In this document: positions 17,187 through 29,300 of the stretch, piece by piece
How positions within the stretch are numbered: position 1 is the first letter of the stretch
Layout: every line of letters begins with the position of its first letter
DNA from: Tubiluchus corallicola
Lineage: Eukaryota; Priapulida; Priapulimorpha; Priapulimorphida; Tubiluchidae
DNA: 64,000 nt
Direction of reading: 5' to 3'
Assembly (NCBI GenBank): GCA_030141605.1
Contig: JAQGDQ010000082.1
Span: forward strand, 1-64,000
The notes under the pieces: generated by a model
The model's input: the letters and a program-made list of their open reading frames with translations, nothing else
What the model was told of the DNA's origin: nothing
Database searches by the model: none
Translations under genes and position numbers: made by a program

Positions 17187-17275
17187 TCAGCCTTCCTCAC
17201 TTTCTCTCCCTCTCCTTTCCTCATCTCTCTCTCTTTCCTCCACTCTTCTCAGTCTGTCTTCCTCTGTTTCTTTCT
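17187..17275 (+). repeat. CT-rich simple sequence
   Basis: Pyrimidine tract of repeated CTTTCTC/CCTC units, translating as meaningless LS/FP runs. Confidence 0.7.
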
Positions 17276-18521
17276 CAATGTTCATTCATTTTGAAGAATC
17301 ATAATAGAAAACTGGCAAAACAATTTATTTTATTGTACCCTAATAGAATTTGATGGACTATCCTTAACCAAGTAGCACCTACAGTCATGTAAACATTTCC
17401 TGGTCTAATTCAGTTTATTAAATACTCTGGGGACTACTGTATAGGATTGGTGTCATGAAGTAATAAACCCACTAAACTTGAAAGTTATCAAAGTAGATAC
17501 CACAAATAGATATAACTGTGGGTTTAATGCGCTTTTATGATTTTTCTAATATTAGAATCAATTTTTATCACTTTTTCATGACCTGAAAAATCAAAAATAA
17601 AAAGAGTTTTTGAGGATATGAGCCACAAAACCAGTCTCACTGAGAAATTTCTCAATGACTGGTGGCCAACCTGTCAGATCAAAGTCATCAGTGTTCTTAA
17701 TCCAAGTGCAAATTACTTTTTTCACAAAATGAAAATAATAGCCAGCACCCACTTTTATTTCTACCCACAGGTGTTAATCAGAGAATGAATTGTGTTGGAG
17801 AAACACAAGTTTATTTTTCTGTCACTTGACATTGTACTTCATGATAAGCAAGTTTACAATTTAGTATTTCAGTGTTTTGTTTCATAAAGTGGATTTTTAG
17901 TGGGTGCTGGCTGTTATTTTCATTTTAAGAATTCATTTTCCCCATCACTATCAGTTATTATATATAATAGTTATATCTCTTCTAGGATTTTGTGTGTTTT
18001 TGTCTATTTCTTTCAATTTTTCGCATACAGGGAGGTCAATCATTTCTTGTGACCCTGTACCATAATCTATTTTTAGTCTACTAAGGGCAAGCACACAAAT
18101 TGCATCTTCATCACATCAATTTTACTCCTTTCAAGGAAACATGAATTTTACGTTTTTTAGCTGCCCCAACTATGATTGTGCACAGCAAAAAATTATATTT
18201 TGTACAACTATTCTTAGGAGAAATTCAGGCTCAATGCTATGTTATGTTCAATGGTAACTCAAAGACCAAAGCTTTAAATTAATGTCATACATTCAAGGTT
18301 CTCACTTACATTCTTCTGGTATTTAACTATAATACTCATTCCAAGCCTGCAACAGGCTTAGATTTCATGGCTGACACCTGATATACATAGTTGCCAAAAA
18401 GTTATGGCCGATACAGTCATGTTAATTTTGGCAAACAAAAGGTAAAAAATTAGTGTACTCTAAAAAATAACGGACGATAAAAATTGCAGGCTCTAGCCTT
18501 TACTTAATTTATTCAGATTTA
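17276..18521. other. Spacer, nothing recognised
   Basis: AT-rich. It would be intron if the exon at 16793-16906 is used, otherwise 3' flank of the membrane-protein gene. A TTTATT at 18508-18513 is too close to the stop at 18522 to be a convincing poly(A) signal. Confidence 0.4.
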
Positions 18522-19406
18522 CTAAATGTTTACCAAAATCATTTCAACTGCAACGAGGCCGACAAGTCCAATGCCCAGCAGCAAATATACAGCTCTATAT
18601 GCTAGAGATTGACTACCATGGAAAATACACAAGCACATTGCTACTATCACCGTGATGATCATAGTCAGTAGACATAAAAACAACATTGCTCTCTGTAAAA
18701 AACAGAAAATTGATATTAAACTGTTTAAAATTATCAATGTGTCCAGGGATGCCATGGATTTTCCAAATGCACATTAACACACTGTATCCACAGATTTTAA
18801 GTGGATATCCATGGATAGATCCATATCTATAAATGCCATGTATCCTCTTGATATCCAAAAAGCACAGTAAGCCTAGTTTATGCTTTCTATAGGTATTGAA
18901 CTAATTGTACTAGAAGACATAAATGTCATATATATATATATTATGATGACATTTATGTCCTCTAGTACAATTAGTTCAATACCTATAGAAAGCATAAACA
19001 AGGCTTACTGTGCTTTTTGTCATATATATATATACATATGTCATCACATATAGGTATCACTGTACATATCTATGATGTGGCCTAAATCTGACATCCACAC
19101 ATGTCATGGATATCCAAATCCATTGCAACATTGGTAAAGAAGCAAAAAATATAGCCTATTCCAGAAAGCATCAAACATTCTATAGAAAGTTGCAATAAAA
19201 TCTGCAGCAAGATGGAAGTAACTGTCACATACCGAACGAGGACTAACGAGACGACCACTCCTGACTTGAGAATCTCTCTCCAGTTGCTCCTGTACGGAAA
19301 TCTGGGTGTCGTAGGACAAGCTGCCCAATCGAGGCCTCCTTCCCATTTCCGCCATTTCTTTAGATATGGAGATGCTTCTTGCTGCCATTCTTGCAATGCG
19401 TTTCAT
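18522..19406 (-). CDS. Small predicted two-helix membrane protein, function unknown
   Basis: Two exons join in phase 0: 19233-19406 (58 codons from ATG 19406, donor GTATGT) and 18522-18692 (57 codons with stop, acceptor tttacag), giving 114 residues. The N-terminal half is polar and Arg/Ser-rich (KRIARMAARSISISKEMAEM, then GSLSYDTQISVQEQLERD), probably cytosolic. The C-terminal half has two hydrophobic helices, AMLFLCLLTMIITVIVAMCL and AVYLLLGIGLVGLVAVEMIL, separated by a short polar loop. Length and layout are similar to TMEM243, but residue identity is too low for me to assign it. The intron contains the foldback repeat at 18857-19018. The N-terminal exon is also open in a second frame, and the upstream 5' structure is unseen, so the model is provisional. 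Confidence 0.5.
18857..19018. repeat. Near-perfect foldback (73-bp arms)
   Basis: 18857-18929 and 18946-19018 are reverse complements over 73 bp with two mismatches, separated by a 16-bp AT loop. It lies in the intron of the small membrane-protein gene, so the pre-mRNA would form a long hairpin. Such identity suggests a recent MITE-like insertion or an inverted duplication. Confidence 0.9.
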
Positions 19407-20344
19407 CAGACACAAAGATGTGTCGTATTTCTTTAATTTTCTTGGGTTTGTTAAATTTAATTAACTTATTAAGTTTACAGTTTTTAACTATCCCTTTTCT
19501 TTATCACTGCCATACTTTTGCCACTTTAATCACAAATGTCAACAACACTATAACAGTACTGCAGCAAATATGTTAGAAAAACTAGTCTACTTCACACTGG
19601 CCAAAAAAGTGCCAGCCTATTACTACCTAAACTGCACAACAGATGACCATTACAGCCCATCCAAATTACAGAATAAGTACTGTTATAATATGATACATTC
19701 ACACTTGCTTAAGCAGCTTATTAGTTTGCTTATTAGATGAAACCAAGTTTGAAAAGAAGTTCTGACCACACAAAATCTCTTTAAGTTACTTTCGTATTGT
19801 AATGTTGTTGCTATTGCACAAAATAACGTAGGCACTGCTTCACATCTCATTTGACTATTATTGGGAAATAAGATTGCTGTGTACTCGCCAACACAGTCAC
19901 ATTTTCATACCACATCAAAGCAAACCGTTTCGTTCTCAGTTTGGACACTCTTTCGGTCATTCACATAACTCGCTTTCCTCCAAATATTTAAGCAGATTAG
20001 CAAATGGATGCAAGTTACCCTGGTATAATGAGTAATTGTCACTAGTACATGGGGGCATGTTTATCTATTTGAATAAGTATGATATATCTTGGATAATTTG
20101 CTTAACATGCAGGTAAATATCATAAAAATGACCTTTGCTTCTGTGGTTGTAACCAGTAGACTTCATTTACCCATTTGCTATAATCAAAGGCATAGCGGAC
20201 CGCAACTAACGCTGAAATAAATGCTTGTGTAGCTTTCCTACTCTCTAGAGACAATAACTCAACTGTGAAATCGGCATCAAAATAAAATACTAACACAGTG
20301 TAAATACAGTCAAATTCACTAAATTTCTTCTGCTCCAAGTAAAT
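19407..20344. other. Spacer with an unassigned open frame
   Basis: Flank between the membrane-protein gene and MRPS24. A minus-strand frame at 20120-20338 has a mixed, coding-like composition (FDADFTVELLSLESRK) but no domain I know and no good splice sites. Confidence 0.35.
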
Positions 20345-20345
20345 T

Positions 20346-20351
20346 TTTATT
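20346..20351 (-). terminator. Candidate poly(A) signal of MRPS24
   Basis: TTTATT on the plus strand (AATAAA on the minus), about 305 bp beyond the MRPS24 stop. Tentative. Confidence 0.35.
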
Positions 20352-20655
20352 GATCAAAAAAGTCTATCGTATACACCTCTCCAATTCCCTATTACTGATC
20401 GGGAAAATAAAAGATTACTATAGGACAAGGTGCCTCCCCAACACAACATTTCAATTACTCATTAATTTACTTGGAATACAAATAACTATAGTGTTTGGAC
20501 AATCCTATACCCAGTATGCCGTAAGTACAAATGTGGTAGACACTAAGTAGTTATTTTTTGTCGGTAGGTTAAAGTTTGTGATCACACTGTTTCTTTAAAA
20601 CTAAGTAATGCCAGAATTGTAGTGCAGCTGCATTCTTATGCTACAGTCTCACTTA

Positions 20656-23597
20656 TCATATATACTTAAATATGACATCTTTTTTACTAGAAACACTTTG
20701 CAATTCCATTTTGACTGGACACTTTAGCCATCTAGCTAACAGCTCCTCTGTGTAGCCAATCAAAAAATACATTTTTCGCGCACTGACAGTTTGCTGAACG
20801 ATTCCTGCTAGTATAATCATGTTGTGTCGTCGCTTGATGATAAGTTCCGATACGAATAGGTTATGCCAAGTGCCATGAATGAAATGTCGTATAAAGATGT
20901 CTTCATAGGTTATGTATGATGCACGTAGACCCTCATACAGATTACCTGAAATGGTGAATTTCAATTAGAAAAAAGAAACATATACGTGCTCAAGTATTAA
21001 CATTATAATAGATTATTCATTTACTATCAAACAAAAATAGATAGTGGCAAACAAAGTAAAACTGATAAGAGAAAACTATATATATTCGAATTATCTAGTC
21101 AATCCAGCACTATTCGATGTGCAGTGACCAGGTACTGGCTCACTATTAATGATATCACTCTAAGGTGAGTCACTGAACCAGCATGATGTATAATTGTATA
21201 TACATCCATCTCTATGAGGTAAACAACTAGAATCAGTATGACAAATGAAACCACTCATAGCCAGTGTTGAACCCAGGTGATCACGATCCACTCATGTCAA
21301 GCAGACACACAAAACTGCTCGGCTATGAACCCCTTTAATTCACCCTCATCAATAAAGCCCGGTCGTTTAATAGAAATTAACCCTAGCACCGAAAAAACTG
21401 TTGCTTTTCATATGTTGCCCAACATTCCAAATTGAAAAATAAAAAAATTATTGACGATGCTGATGATGATTATGTGGAAAATGGACAATGGAATAATGCC
21501 TACGTCATCTGTAAAGCGAAACAAACTCATTTTGCCAGAAGTAAATTTAAGAAGCAGCAGCAATTTTATAAAAATGATACTTTATTTGACGTCAGCAATG
21601 GGAAGGTGATGAAAACTCACTAACAAATGGCAACTTAATAAACCTAAAATTACATTTCTCATCGACTTCCAGTTTAGTTTTTATATGTTAATAGCACCTT
21701 CTACCCCCTGTTGCTCGGTAAATGACGAAACAGTTTGTATTTTTACATCACAATTTATGTTTTTGGATGCTGTGATGTTACAGTTCCCTAGTGAAAAGTT
21801 TGTTGGTTATTTTAGGGCTTACTTGTGTTCCAAGAATTCCAACTTTTCGTGACACCAATTCTAAATGGCGGTTGTGACATTTCGTACGTTAAAGGTTTGT
21901 CTTGCTTCAGTGTCACCTTGTATTGGCCTGTTCGAGCCTTTCTGTTGCACACTGACGTCGTGCTGATGCCTCGCCATGCTATCCAACATTGAGGAACTCT
22001 CTATAATAAAAATCCTACATTTGAAAAAGATATACATCCATGCATTTATATTTAACATACCAGACGTCAACACACTTTTATGGTTCCCACTGTATTCGGC
22101 TGCAATATTTTGCTTAACCCTTCATGCAGTTAAAAGAAACAAGTTGAAAATTGTGAGACAAAAACCATAAAAACATGTGTTCACGACTTCCAACAGTTAT
22201 AATGTTGCCTACATTAATAGTCTACTAAGTGTTGCCGAAAGTTTTAGGAAAACTAAATAATATTAATACGACAGAATCATTGCATAGTTGCAAAGATATC
22301 TGCAACACTAAAAAGAGCAGCTAACTCAAGTTAGGAGTATCAGTATACATGTATTGTAAAATATTTGCCATAATGAGTAATGGTTCTACACGACAATTCA
22401 ATTTTCAAGACTGATGACAATTAACATTGAATACAAAAAAATTAGTTGCTGAAATTCGGAGCTAAGCTGCTAGAGCACCTCACTTACAATAAACATTTTG
22501 AAATGTTTCACATGATCTTCGCAGAATAGTTTGCTTTCATACAGACTTTGTGTTTCCTGCACCAAACTCTATGTTCCTTATGATAGACTAGTGCTTCAGC
22601 ATTGTAATGTTGCCTGCATATTCTCAGAGTCAGACCAGTAGAGAAATTCCGTCATCCAGAAAATTTCAAAACCAGCTCTACTAACATTGTTTGCCATTTT
22701 CTTAAGCAGGGATTCAAGGCTTTTTTAAAGGGTCTAGATAAAGCTAAAAGTGCTTCACAATAAAGTGGGATTCCAGTACATTGCTGACTAGTATAGACAA
22801 TGCACAGTATTGCCACTGCATTTGTGATGTTACATTATCACATTTATTAAGTTAATAATGTACTTGGTGATTCTAAAATACTGCAAGTCTCATCTGATAG
22901 CTTTGGTAAAATTTGCATAATCAGTAGAATGAAACTGATATGCAAAAAATCAGGTGACTTTAACAGTGGCTTACAAGTGGGCCTATGAGAAAAAGCAAGC
23001 TGGATGTAGATCAATTTTGCATCTTCACATTTTCATTTTCTGGGTAGCCTGCTGTTCTGTGCCATTATTGTCTGTATTAGGTATATCGCTCTGTGGTAGT
23101 GGTGAAGAGAACAGAACTAACTGTGTTATATACTCTTTGTTATGGCTAGCCTATATATGTCAGTAGTTGAAAGCCTCTTGTAATTTTGTTGGATCAAGAG
23201 CCATTGATTGAGGTATAGGGAATGGAGCTAGGGAATCAGACAATATCAGTAGAGTCAGTGCATTGCCTATAAATTATGTATACTAGAAAATACACTAGGC
23301 AATGCATAAGTTCACTTAATCTGAAAGATGATTGGATTTGGATTTCTAATTGGATTTATTTACTCCCAAGTCTTCTTCAAGTATCACCTCCCCATGCAAA
23401 TCTTCATAGGATAACCACTAGCTAAGTTCTTCAAACTCATGGTTAAGATTACTTGAGTACAAACTACACTGCGTGTAGATTATTACTGCACGCAGATTAA
23501 TCACTTTGTATGAAATGTTCTTACAGGTATCATTGCTTTAATTTAATTAATTAAATTATCGTACCTCTAAAGAAAACATTTTCAAGGAGGCTGCCAT
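20656..23597 (-). CDS. MRPS24: Mitochondrial small ribosomal subunit protein uS3m
   Basis: A nuclear-encoded protein of the mitochondrial 28S subunit. Three exons: 23565-23597 (11 codons, MAASLKMFSLE), 21823-22000 (59 codons plus one base) and 20656-20945, with phases 0 and 1 and GT-AG borders, giving 166 residues; the human protein is 167. Exon 2 carries AWRGISTTSVCNRKAR, DKPLTYE and TKSWNSWNT, matching the end of the targeting peptide and the mature N-terminus. Exon 3 carries EDIFIRHFIHGTWHN, IIKRRHN, YFLIGYTEELL, KCPVKMELQ and the final KYI, following the human protein to the last residues. Near the start codon the minus strand has a CCAAT-type GCCAATAAG about 40 bp upstream. Intron 1 contains an ABCC-like fragment on the opposite strand; intron 2 contains a SINE. 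The assignment is secure; the very short first exon rests on phase and the MAAS match. Confidence 0.93.
21255..21330 (-). mobile_element. tRNA-derived SINE head
   Basis: The minus strand has an A-box-like TAGCCGAGCAGTT (within 21313-21328) and a B-box GGGTTCAACACTGG (21261-21274), about 40 bp apart, ending in CTATGAG, which can pair with the TCATAG start. It is tRNA-like but with an imperfect cloverleaf, inside MRPS24 intron 2. Confidence 0.5.
22954..23166 (+). pseudogene. Orphan exon-like fragment resembling the ABCC transporter N-terminal membrane region
   Basis: An acceptor-like cag at 22951-22953 opens a 70-codon frame reading YKWAYEKKQAG, then HIFIFWVACCSVPLLSVLG and NCVIYSLLWLAYICQ, then TAG. 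The order (short helix end, ExxxG, a helix starting near FW, polar stretch, Y-x-LL-rich helix) follows the TMD0/L0 region of ABCC (MRP) transporters, where ERRKGVQSSG, FWLVALVCAL and YVYFSLLLIQ occur in that order. Where a donor is expected there is CAGTAG, not CAG|GT. No other ABCC exon lies near, and the fragment sits antisense in an MRPS24 intron, so I read it as a stranded exon copy. The likeness is by eye. Confidence 0.4.
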
Positions 23598-24019
23598 CTT
23601 GATTGACACAAATATTGTGTCACGTTCACTTATTGGCTATGGCAACCCAGGCAATCAATTAAATGCCTCGTAACAAAAATTTTGTAGCGTCATATTTGTG
23701 GACGTTGCCAATTCTGACAGTAGTGTTTTTGTACAGTAAAAGCAAATTGTTCTTTTATCGTGTTTTATATCACTTTATTAGTTATATAGGCTTTATCAGT
23801 AAGTGAAAGCGCAAATTGTTTATTGACTAACGCTTATTTTGGTTATTTAGGCTTTTTAACTTTTAGGTACAATCAAAAGTATCAAATTAATCTGCACAAC
23901 TAAAACCAGTGTGCACTAATGTAGTAGAGTAGCCTGAACATTAGCCTCAATAAAAGTAAGGTTGACATTTAATCACTGATCAGTCAGCGGTAATATTAAA
24001 TCATATCTTCCCATTCGCC
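23598..24019. other. MRPS24 upstream flank
   Basis: Contains the presumed MRPS24 promoter, read leftwards. No other gene is seen. Small inverted repeats are close by at 23258-23305 and 23468-23505 within MRPS24 intron 1. Confidence 0.4.
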
Positions 24020-24319
24020 TTTACCAAAGAACTTTTATGTATTCAACCTGACTCTGTATCTTCTCTTGATACTATAGATCTTATTAACTGTTATAAAGTC
24101 ATTAGTGGTAGTTCTATTTTGTGTAGTGACAAAATTTTTTTTCTAGACCACTATGTGATTTACGTGGACACAATTCTAAATTATTTGTACAGTACCCTCG
24201 CACTAATATCAGAGCTCATCTCTTGTGTTGTCGACCCTTGGAATTCACTTAATAGTGAAACAGTTGACGCATCAAATCTACCGCAATTTCGCAAATTGTT
24301 GAGGAAAAACCGGCAATAA
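24020..24319 (+). pseudogene. Decayed LINE 3' end
   Basis: The plus strand reads DLINCYKVISGSSI early and, after degenerate sequence, CVVDPWNSLNSETVDASNLP and FRKLLRKN before a stop. This is the typical C-terminal tail of CR1/jockey-like LINE proteins (YKIIxG... RVxxxWNSLPxxVVxAxSLxxFKxxL). Only this tail remains. Confidence 0.6.
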
Positions 24320-25989
24320 CAGTGTTATAATTAGGTCTCTTAGACTTTGCGAGCAAGCAAGTACCTGAATTTTTCATACTCTAATTATTTGTACAGTAAC
24401 CCAGAAAAGTTTCCCCTAGTTTAATTAGAACTAATGCTAAGAGTTAAGATACTTGAATGACTAATGGATTAATGGGCAAACGGTCACTATAACAGATCTT
24501 TTAGCAAATCATTTGACCCAAGGTCTTTAGAGGGCAATTACCGTATTGATAGTAGAAGGATGGTAGACTTGATGACCTTTTGATCTTTTCATCACCCTGT
24601 CTCTCTTAACTGTCACGATATTTGTTACTGCCATGTTTACTATGTTATTGAGGCAAATAAGTTATTCTGTATTCTGGATAGCAATACACATCAACAGTTG
24701 GGGCTTAATATTTAGTATATTTAGTTGAATGGGCTTACATATGTATAATGTTGATTGTACAAGTATATAATGTCATTTATCAATGTATAATGTAAATTGT
24801 GTCATTTGATGATAATTTTTTTAAAGAATGAACATGGATAATAAATTATTTTATTATTTGGTCACCCTTCTTTACCAGTGCAGTCTTGCAGGTTCAAAAT
24901 TTGTTCATAAAAACACTATTTTTGGTTTTTACAGCAGAATATAGTAAAACTTAAATTACACCCTTGAGTGTTTACAAATGCATGCAGCAGTAGTACTTAG
25001 GCAAAATGGGTTTGTTGTTTGTTTTGAGCCACATCATTAGGTGTGATGTGGAGCCAAACACATAGGCTAAGTCACTTGTATAAGCCCGTATTCTGTTTAT
25101 TGCTGTTTGTGCAAGTATGTATCGCTTATTCCTATTGGACAGAGTACCGACTGCATAACAGGAAACCAATTGAATTGCAGTTGACAGATATTTGGTTTAC
25201 ACCCCTTCATGAATTCAGGTATTTAGCTGGAGTAGAAAGAATGAGCTACAGGAAATTGTGCTGTAGTGTCTCGAGCAAAGCTTACTTTTTATTGACCATT
25301 TCAATTTTTGCTTTGAAAGTTTTTATTGATATTTTTCTATAAACATAACATTTTGATATATTATCATTACTCAAAAGAAGATGATTTACGAAGAGATTTT
25401 TCAGGATTCTCTGAGGTTTGTTCTCTGTGACATATTTTGCCAATTTTTGTTGTACATTTTATTTTCTCTTACATCAATTTCACAGATCAATTCTAGTCAC
25501 GGTAATGAAGTTAAATTATAAATCAAATTCAAATAAAATAAAGTTGTTTTGTATTAGCTGATGGTTTTTTACTATATATATAAAATGATGGTTTTAAATT
25601 GGCTCTAGAATGGTACGTTTTGACTAAAATAACACCTGTTTGTCTATATCAGTCATTGATAATGTATGTCTTATTTTGATTATAAATGGTTTTTTCATCA
25701 TAAAGTGCTAGATTTTTATTATAATCTTCTAAGTGAATTGCTTTAATTAGGCTTTGACATTTGTTTCAGCTACAGTGGCTTTCCTTTTCTCTTAGGCTAT
25801 GTGTCTATAGAAGAGCCTCTATCTTTTACTGTATAATACATAATAATCGATGGGAATTTAGTATATTTTGTTATTGATCCCTCTACTTTTCCTCACTCTC
25901 ACTGTGAATAACTAAAAATTTGTAAAGATGTTACCAGTGGAGGACTTCATATCCTAGCTAAGTTTTGCTCCCAAGAAGGCCTGTTAGGA
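24320..25989. other. Intergenic, nothing recognised
   Basis: T-rich spacer. Overlapping open frames near 24972-25342 on both strands have no recognisable domain. Confidence 0.4.
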
Positions 25990-26290
25990 TCAATGTTTTT
26001 TCTGGGTGATTTTGCCAATTGATGTTTGTCTATGCGAGCCTTCAAATGAACTAAACTGTTGGACTCGACCATATGAGAAGGCATTAACTCTATGGGAGAA
26101 TACATCTTTCCTTTTGTTCCATCTTCCATGCTGTCTTGTTTTGAGCAGTTTAAATGAGTGTTCTCTTGTTCTTTGTGTGTCCCGTATGTTTATATGGAAA
26201 TCTATCTATCCCATGCAGTGTTCAATATACTTGTATCATGTCATGCCTGTTTCACCTGTATTAAGGCGACCAGTCCTAATTTCTTGAGAC
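25990..26290 (-). pseudogene. Decayed LINE 3' end
   Basis: The minus strand reads REHSFKLLKTRQH, KRKDVFSHRVNAFSYGRVQQ and GSHRQTSIGKITQKKH then TGA. The pattern HxxKLxKxR... FSxRVxxxWNxL is the LINE tail, with drift and an upstream in-frame stop. It lies just before SAR1 coding exon 1, so it may sit in the SAR1 promoter region or a 5' UTR intron. Confidence 0.5.
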
Positions 26291-26377
26291 GTGGAGAATA
26301 TTTCTTATTTCCTAGTCTTGTGGATATATAGTTATTTCTTATTTGTTTTTCATTTTTTTTGCAGAAAACTTGCCGCC

Positions 26378-29300
26378 ATGTTTTTGTGGGATTGGTTTAC
26401 AGGAATGCTGCAGTTCCTAGGTGAGATAATATTGACACAAGTTTGCATTACCAGTGTACAACCAATAAATTTTTACTAGTTAGTAATCATTAGCTTTAGT
26501 AAATTTAGGCCTCGTGCAGACATGCAATTTTTAGTTGCACAACTTTTAATTGCGCACTTGGAAATTACTGCTATTTCTTCGTGCACAGAATTCAGGTGCC
26601 AGACATGCAATTTTTATTCGTGCAACTGGTAACTGTGGAGTACGGGATTCGAGGAGTTTGCTTGTGTTTGTTCAATATTGTGTTTACTCCCTAAAAAAGA
26701 AGTAAAATTTATAAACAGTGATCCAATAACTAACCAGCGATTGATAAAAAGTGTCATCTTCATTTATTAACTAAATTATTATTATTTCATAAGCCCAGTC
26801 AGTTTTGATGAACTTTTGCTAATTATTAGGCTGTACATATGTTTACCTATCTGACATCAGGTGGAAAAATCATTATATTCAGTCAGTATTGTATTACTCC
26901 AGCCTCAGACGTGAACTTGAGCTAGGGTGTCAGTGACTGGAGACTTGACTCAGACTTGAACTCTTAAGGGCTTGAATCTCAACTTGGACTCTAGCTGAAA
27001 GACTTGAATACAACATTGAGTTCTATAGTGCCTCGCCATAAGACACAGCCTTCTTGCACTTAACTACTGTGTCTTGAATAAATGTTTATGATGAAAAATC
27101 GCATGTCTGCTCACTTTCATTAAAAAAAATGCATTACAAAATAGTTGCACAACTAAAAATACGGAGCCCAGGTTGCAACTTTTTGTTGTGCAGTTTCCAG
27201 TTGAGTATGTCTTCACTCTCTCATTGACTTCAGTTATTTACTGATTTCGTAATGTTTAACTACGGACCTAAAAAATGCATACCTGCTCGGGGCCTTAGTG
27301 TAACTTAGCTACATGTTGTGGGCTGATTAAGAGTATATGAATTATATATATATGCCAAAATTTAAATATTTGACTAATTAGCAATATTAATTATTTACAG
27401 TTAGCTATTTCCTGTACTTACAGAGCTATTTTTACTCTTATTTTCTTACTCTTCAACATAATGTAATTTTTGTAGGTCTTACTTTTAGACAGTTAATTAC
27501 TTGCTATGAGAAAGGCAAGACTTATATGCGTGAAAGTGAACGTCTTGCTTGTGATGTGGACTTGAACAAATTCCAGGCGGCTGTTGTTACTAAAATCTAA
27601 TGAGTGCCTTTTGTAAAATTACTCTCTGAAAGACATCTGGAAAATTAACTTAAGCGTACAGTGTAGCCACAATATTGTAGTTTATTTACCTTTTTCATTA
27701 ATTAGATTAGTAAGCTTTTTCACAGTTTCTCTATGTGCACGCACAGCTCCTGTTGGTCAAAGGTTAAGTGAACACTAGTAAGGCATCTTCACTACAACTG
27801 CCATGTGACATGTGGGTAAAGCAAAGCTGTCTGCCGCATCAGTTCTGTAACTTCAGTCGCGATGCCATTTCCTTGTGTTATGTGGACTTTACTTAATTAT
27901 GCATTAGTCAGTGTGATGTAGTGTAATTTACTACAGTACCTTGCTTGGGACCAAGAAAAAATAAATTACGTAAGGTTCTAGCTAGCTGTCAAAACTTTTG
28001 CTACTGCAATAGCAATTGCAATGGGCTGTGAGGCATTGTCAAGTGTACTCAAATGCATTGTCTGGTTCACTTAACCTTTGACTTTCTTATGATCATCATC
28101 ATTCACTGGAACTGTGAAAAAGCTTATTTTTATTGGCAAAAATCCCTGGTATGTTACTTTCACAGAGCTCTGCTAATGTACAATTTACTTATATTTACAT
28201 AGTGTCTGTCTTTCTAGTTTTCACTTCTGTATCAGGAATATGCTGCAAAATTCTAACAACTTTTTACCTGCAGACAAAAAATTTGTTGACAGTGGGCTGA
28301 TAAAAGTGATAGTGTCAATACCTAATTATTAGGTAATCTGTTTGTGAAGTAGCTGAATTATATTTTGTTAAAAATTATTTGATGAAAGGTCTGCGTAACA
28401 AAAGTGCTAAGATTGTATTTCTGGGTCTCGACAATGCTGGCAAAACAACGCTGCTGGGCATGCTCCGTGATGACAGAATGCTCCAAGCGCCACCTACTCA
28501 CCATCCCAGTAAGCACATGGCATATCTGCTATATGGCACGCTTGCACGCAATGTCCTACTACATAGTATTTTAAAATTATATAAATGCTTCCTGTGCATA
28601 CTAACAATAGTTGTTTGTTAGTTTTAATGCAAGAAATTTGAGCACGTTTAGTCTTTTACTCTGTTTATAAAAATTTGTTTATGTGGGTGTTTACTAACTG
28701 CATGTCTTTCAATGTTTGCCTGTAGGCCTTTATAAAAAATCAGGAAAATTAATATTCCTTGGTTTGGACAATGCTGGCAAGACAACACTATTACACATGT
28801 TGAAAGATGATCGGATGGCACAACACGTACCTACATTTCATGCCAGTAAGTTCATTACTAAGTGTGTATTAGCTAAATATGTTAGTAAAGTGATGATATA
28901 TTCGTATTCATCATATCATCATAAAATGTACTTCTTATTTTGTCAACCAATATTTCCTTAAAATTACAATGAAACACTATTCATAAAAAGATACGATAAT
29001 CTTAAAGAGCTGTTATAGGATGAAAATTTGCCTTTTCTGTTGATGAGACATTTGGACCAGTGTAATATGACAGCTGAGAACGTATTTCTATCAAAGTAAA
29101 ATTGTCTTTCCGTTAAAGAATTATAATTGTAAGCATCTTCTAGTTTTGTGCATACTGACTGACTGATTAAGTGACTCATTCACTCAATTACATTCCTGTG
29201 AGAAGTTGGTTTTTCAGTTTTAAGGACATGACTGATCAATAGTACATCAGTTGTATTTGAAGCTCTACACTACAGAATTGGACAAGATCATATCCCAAAA

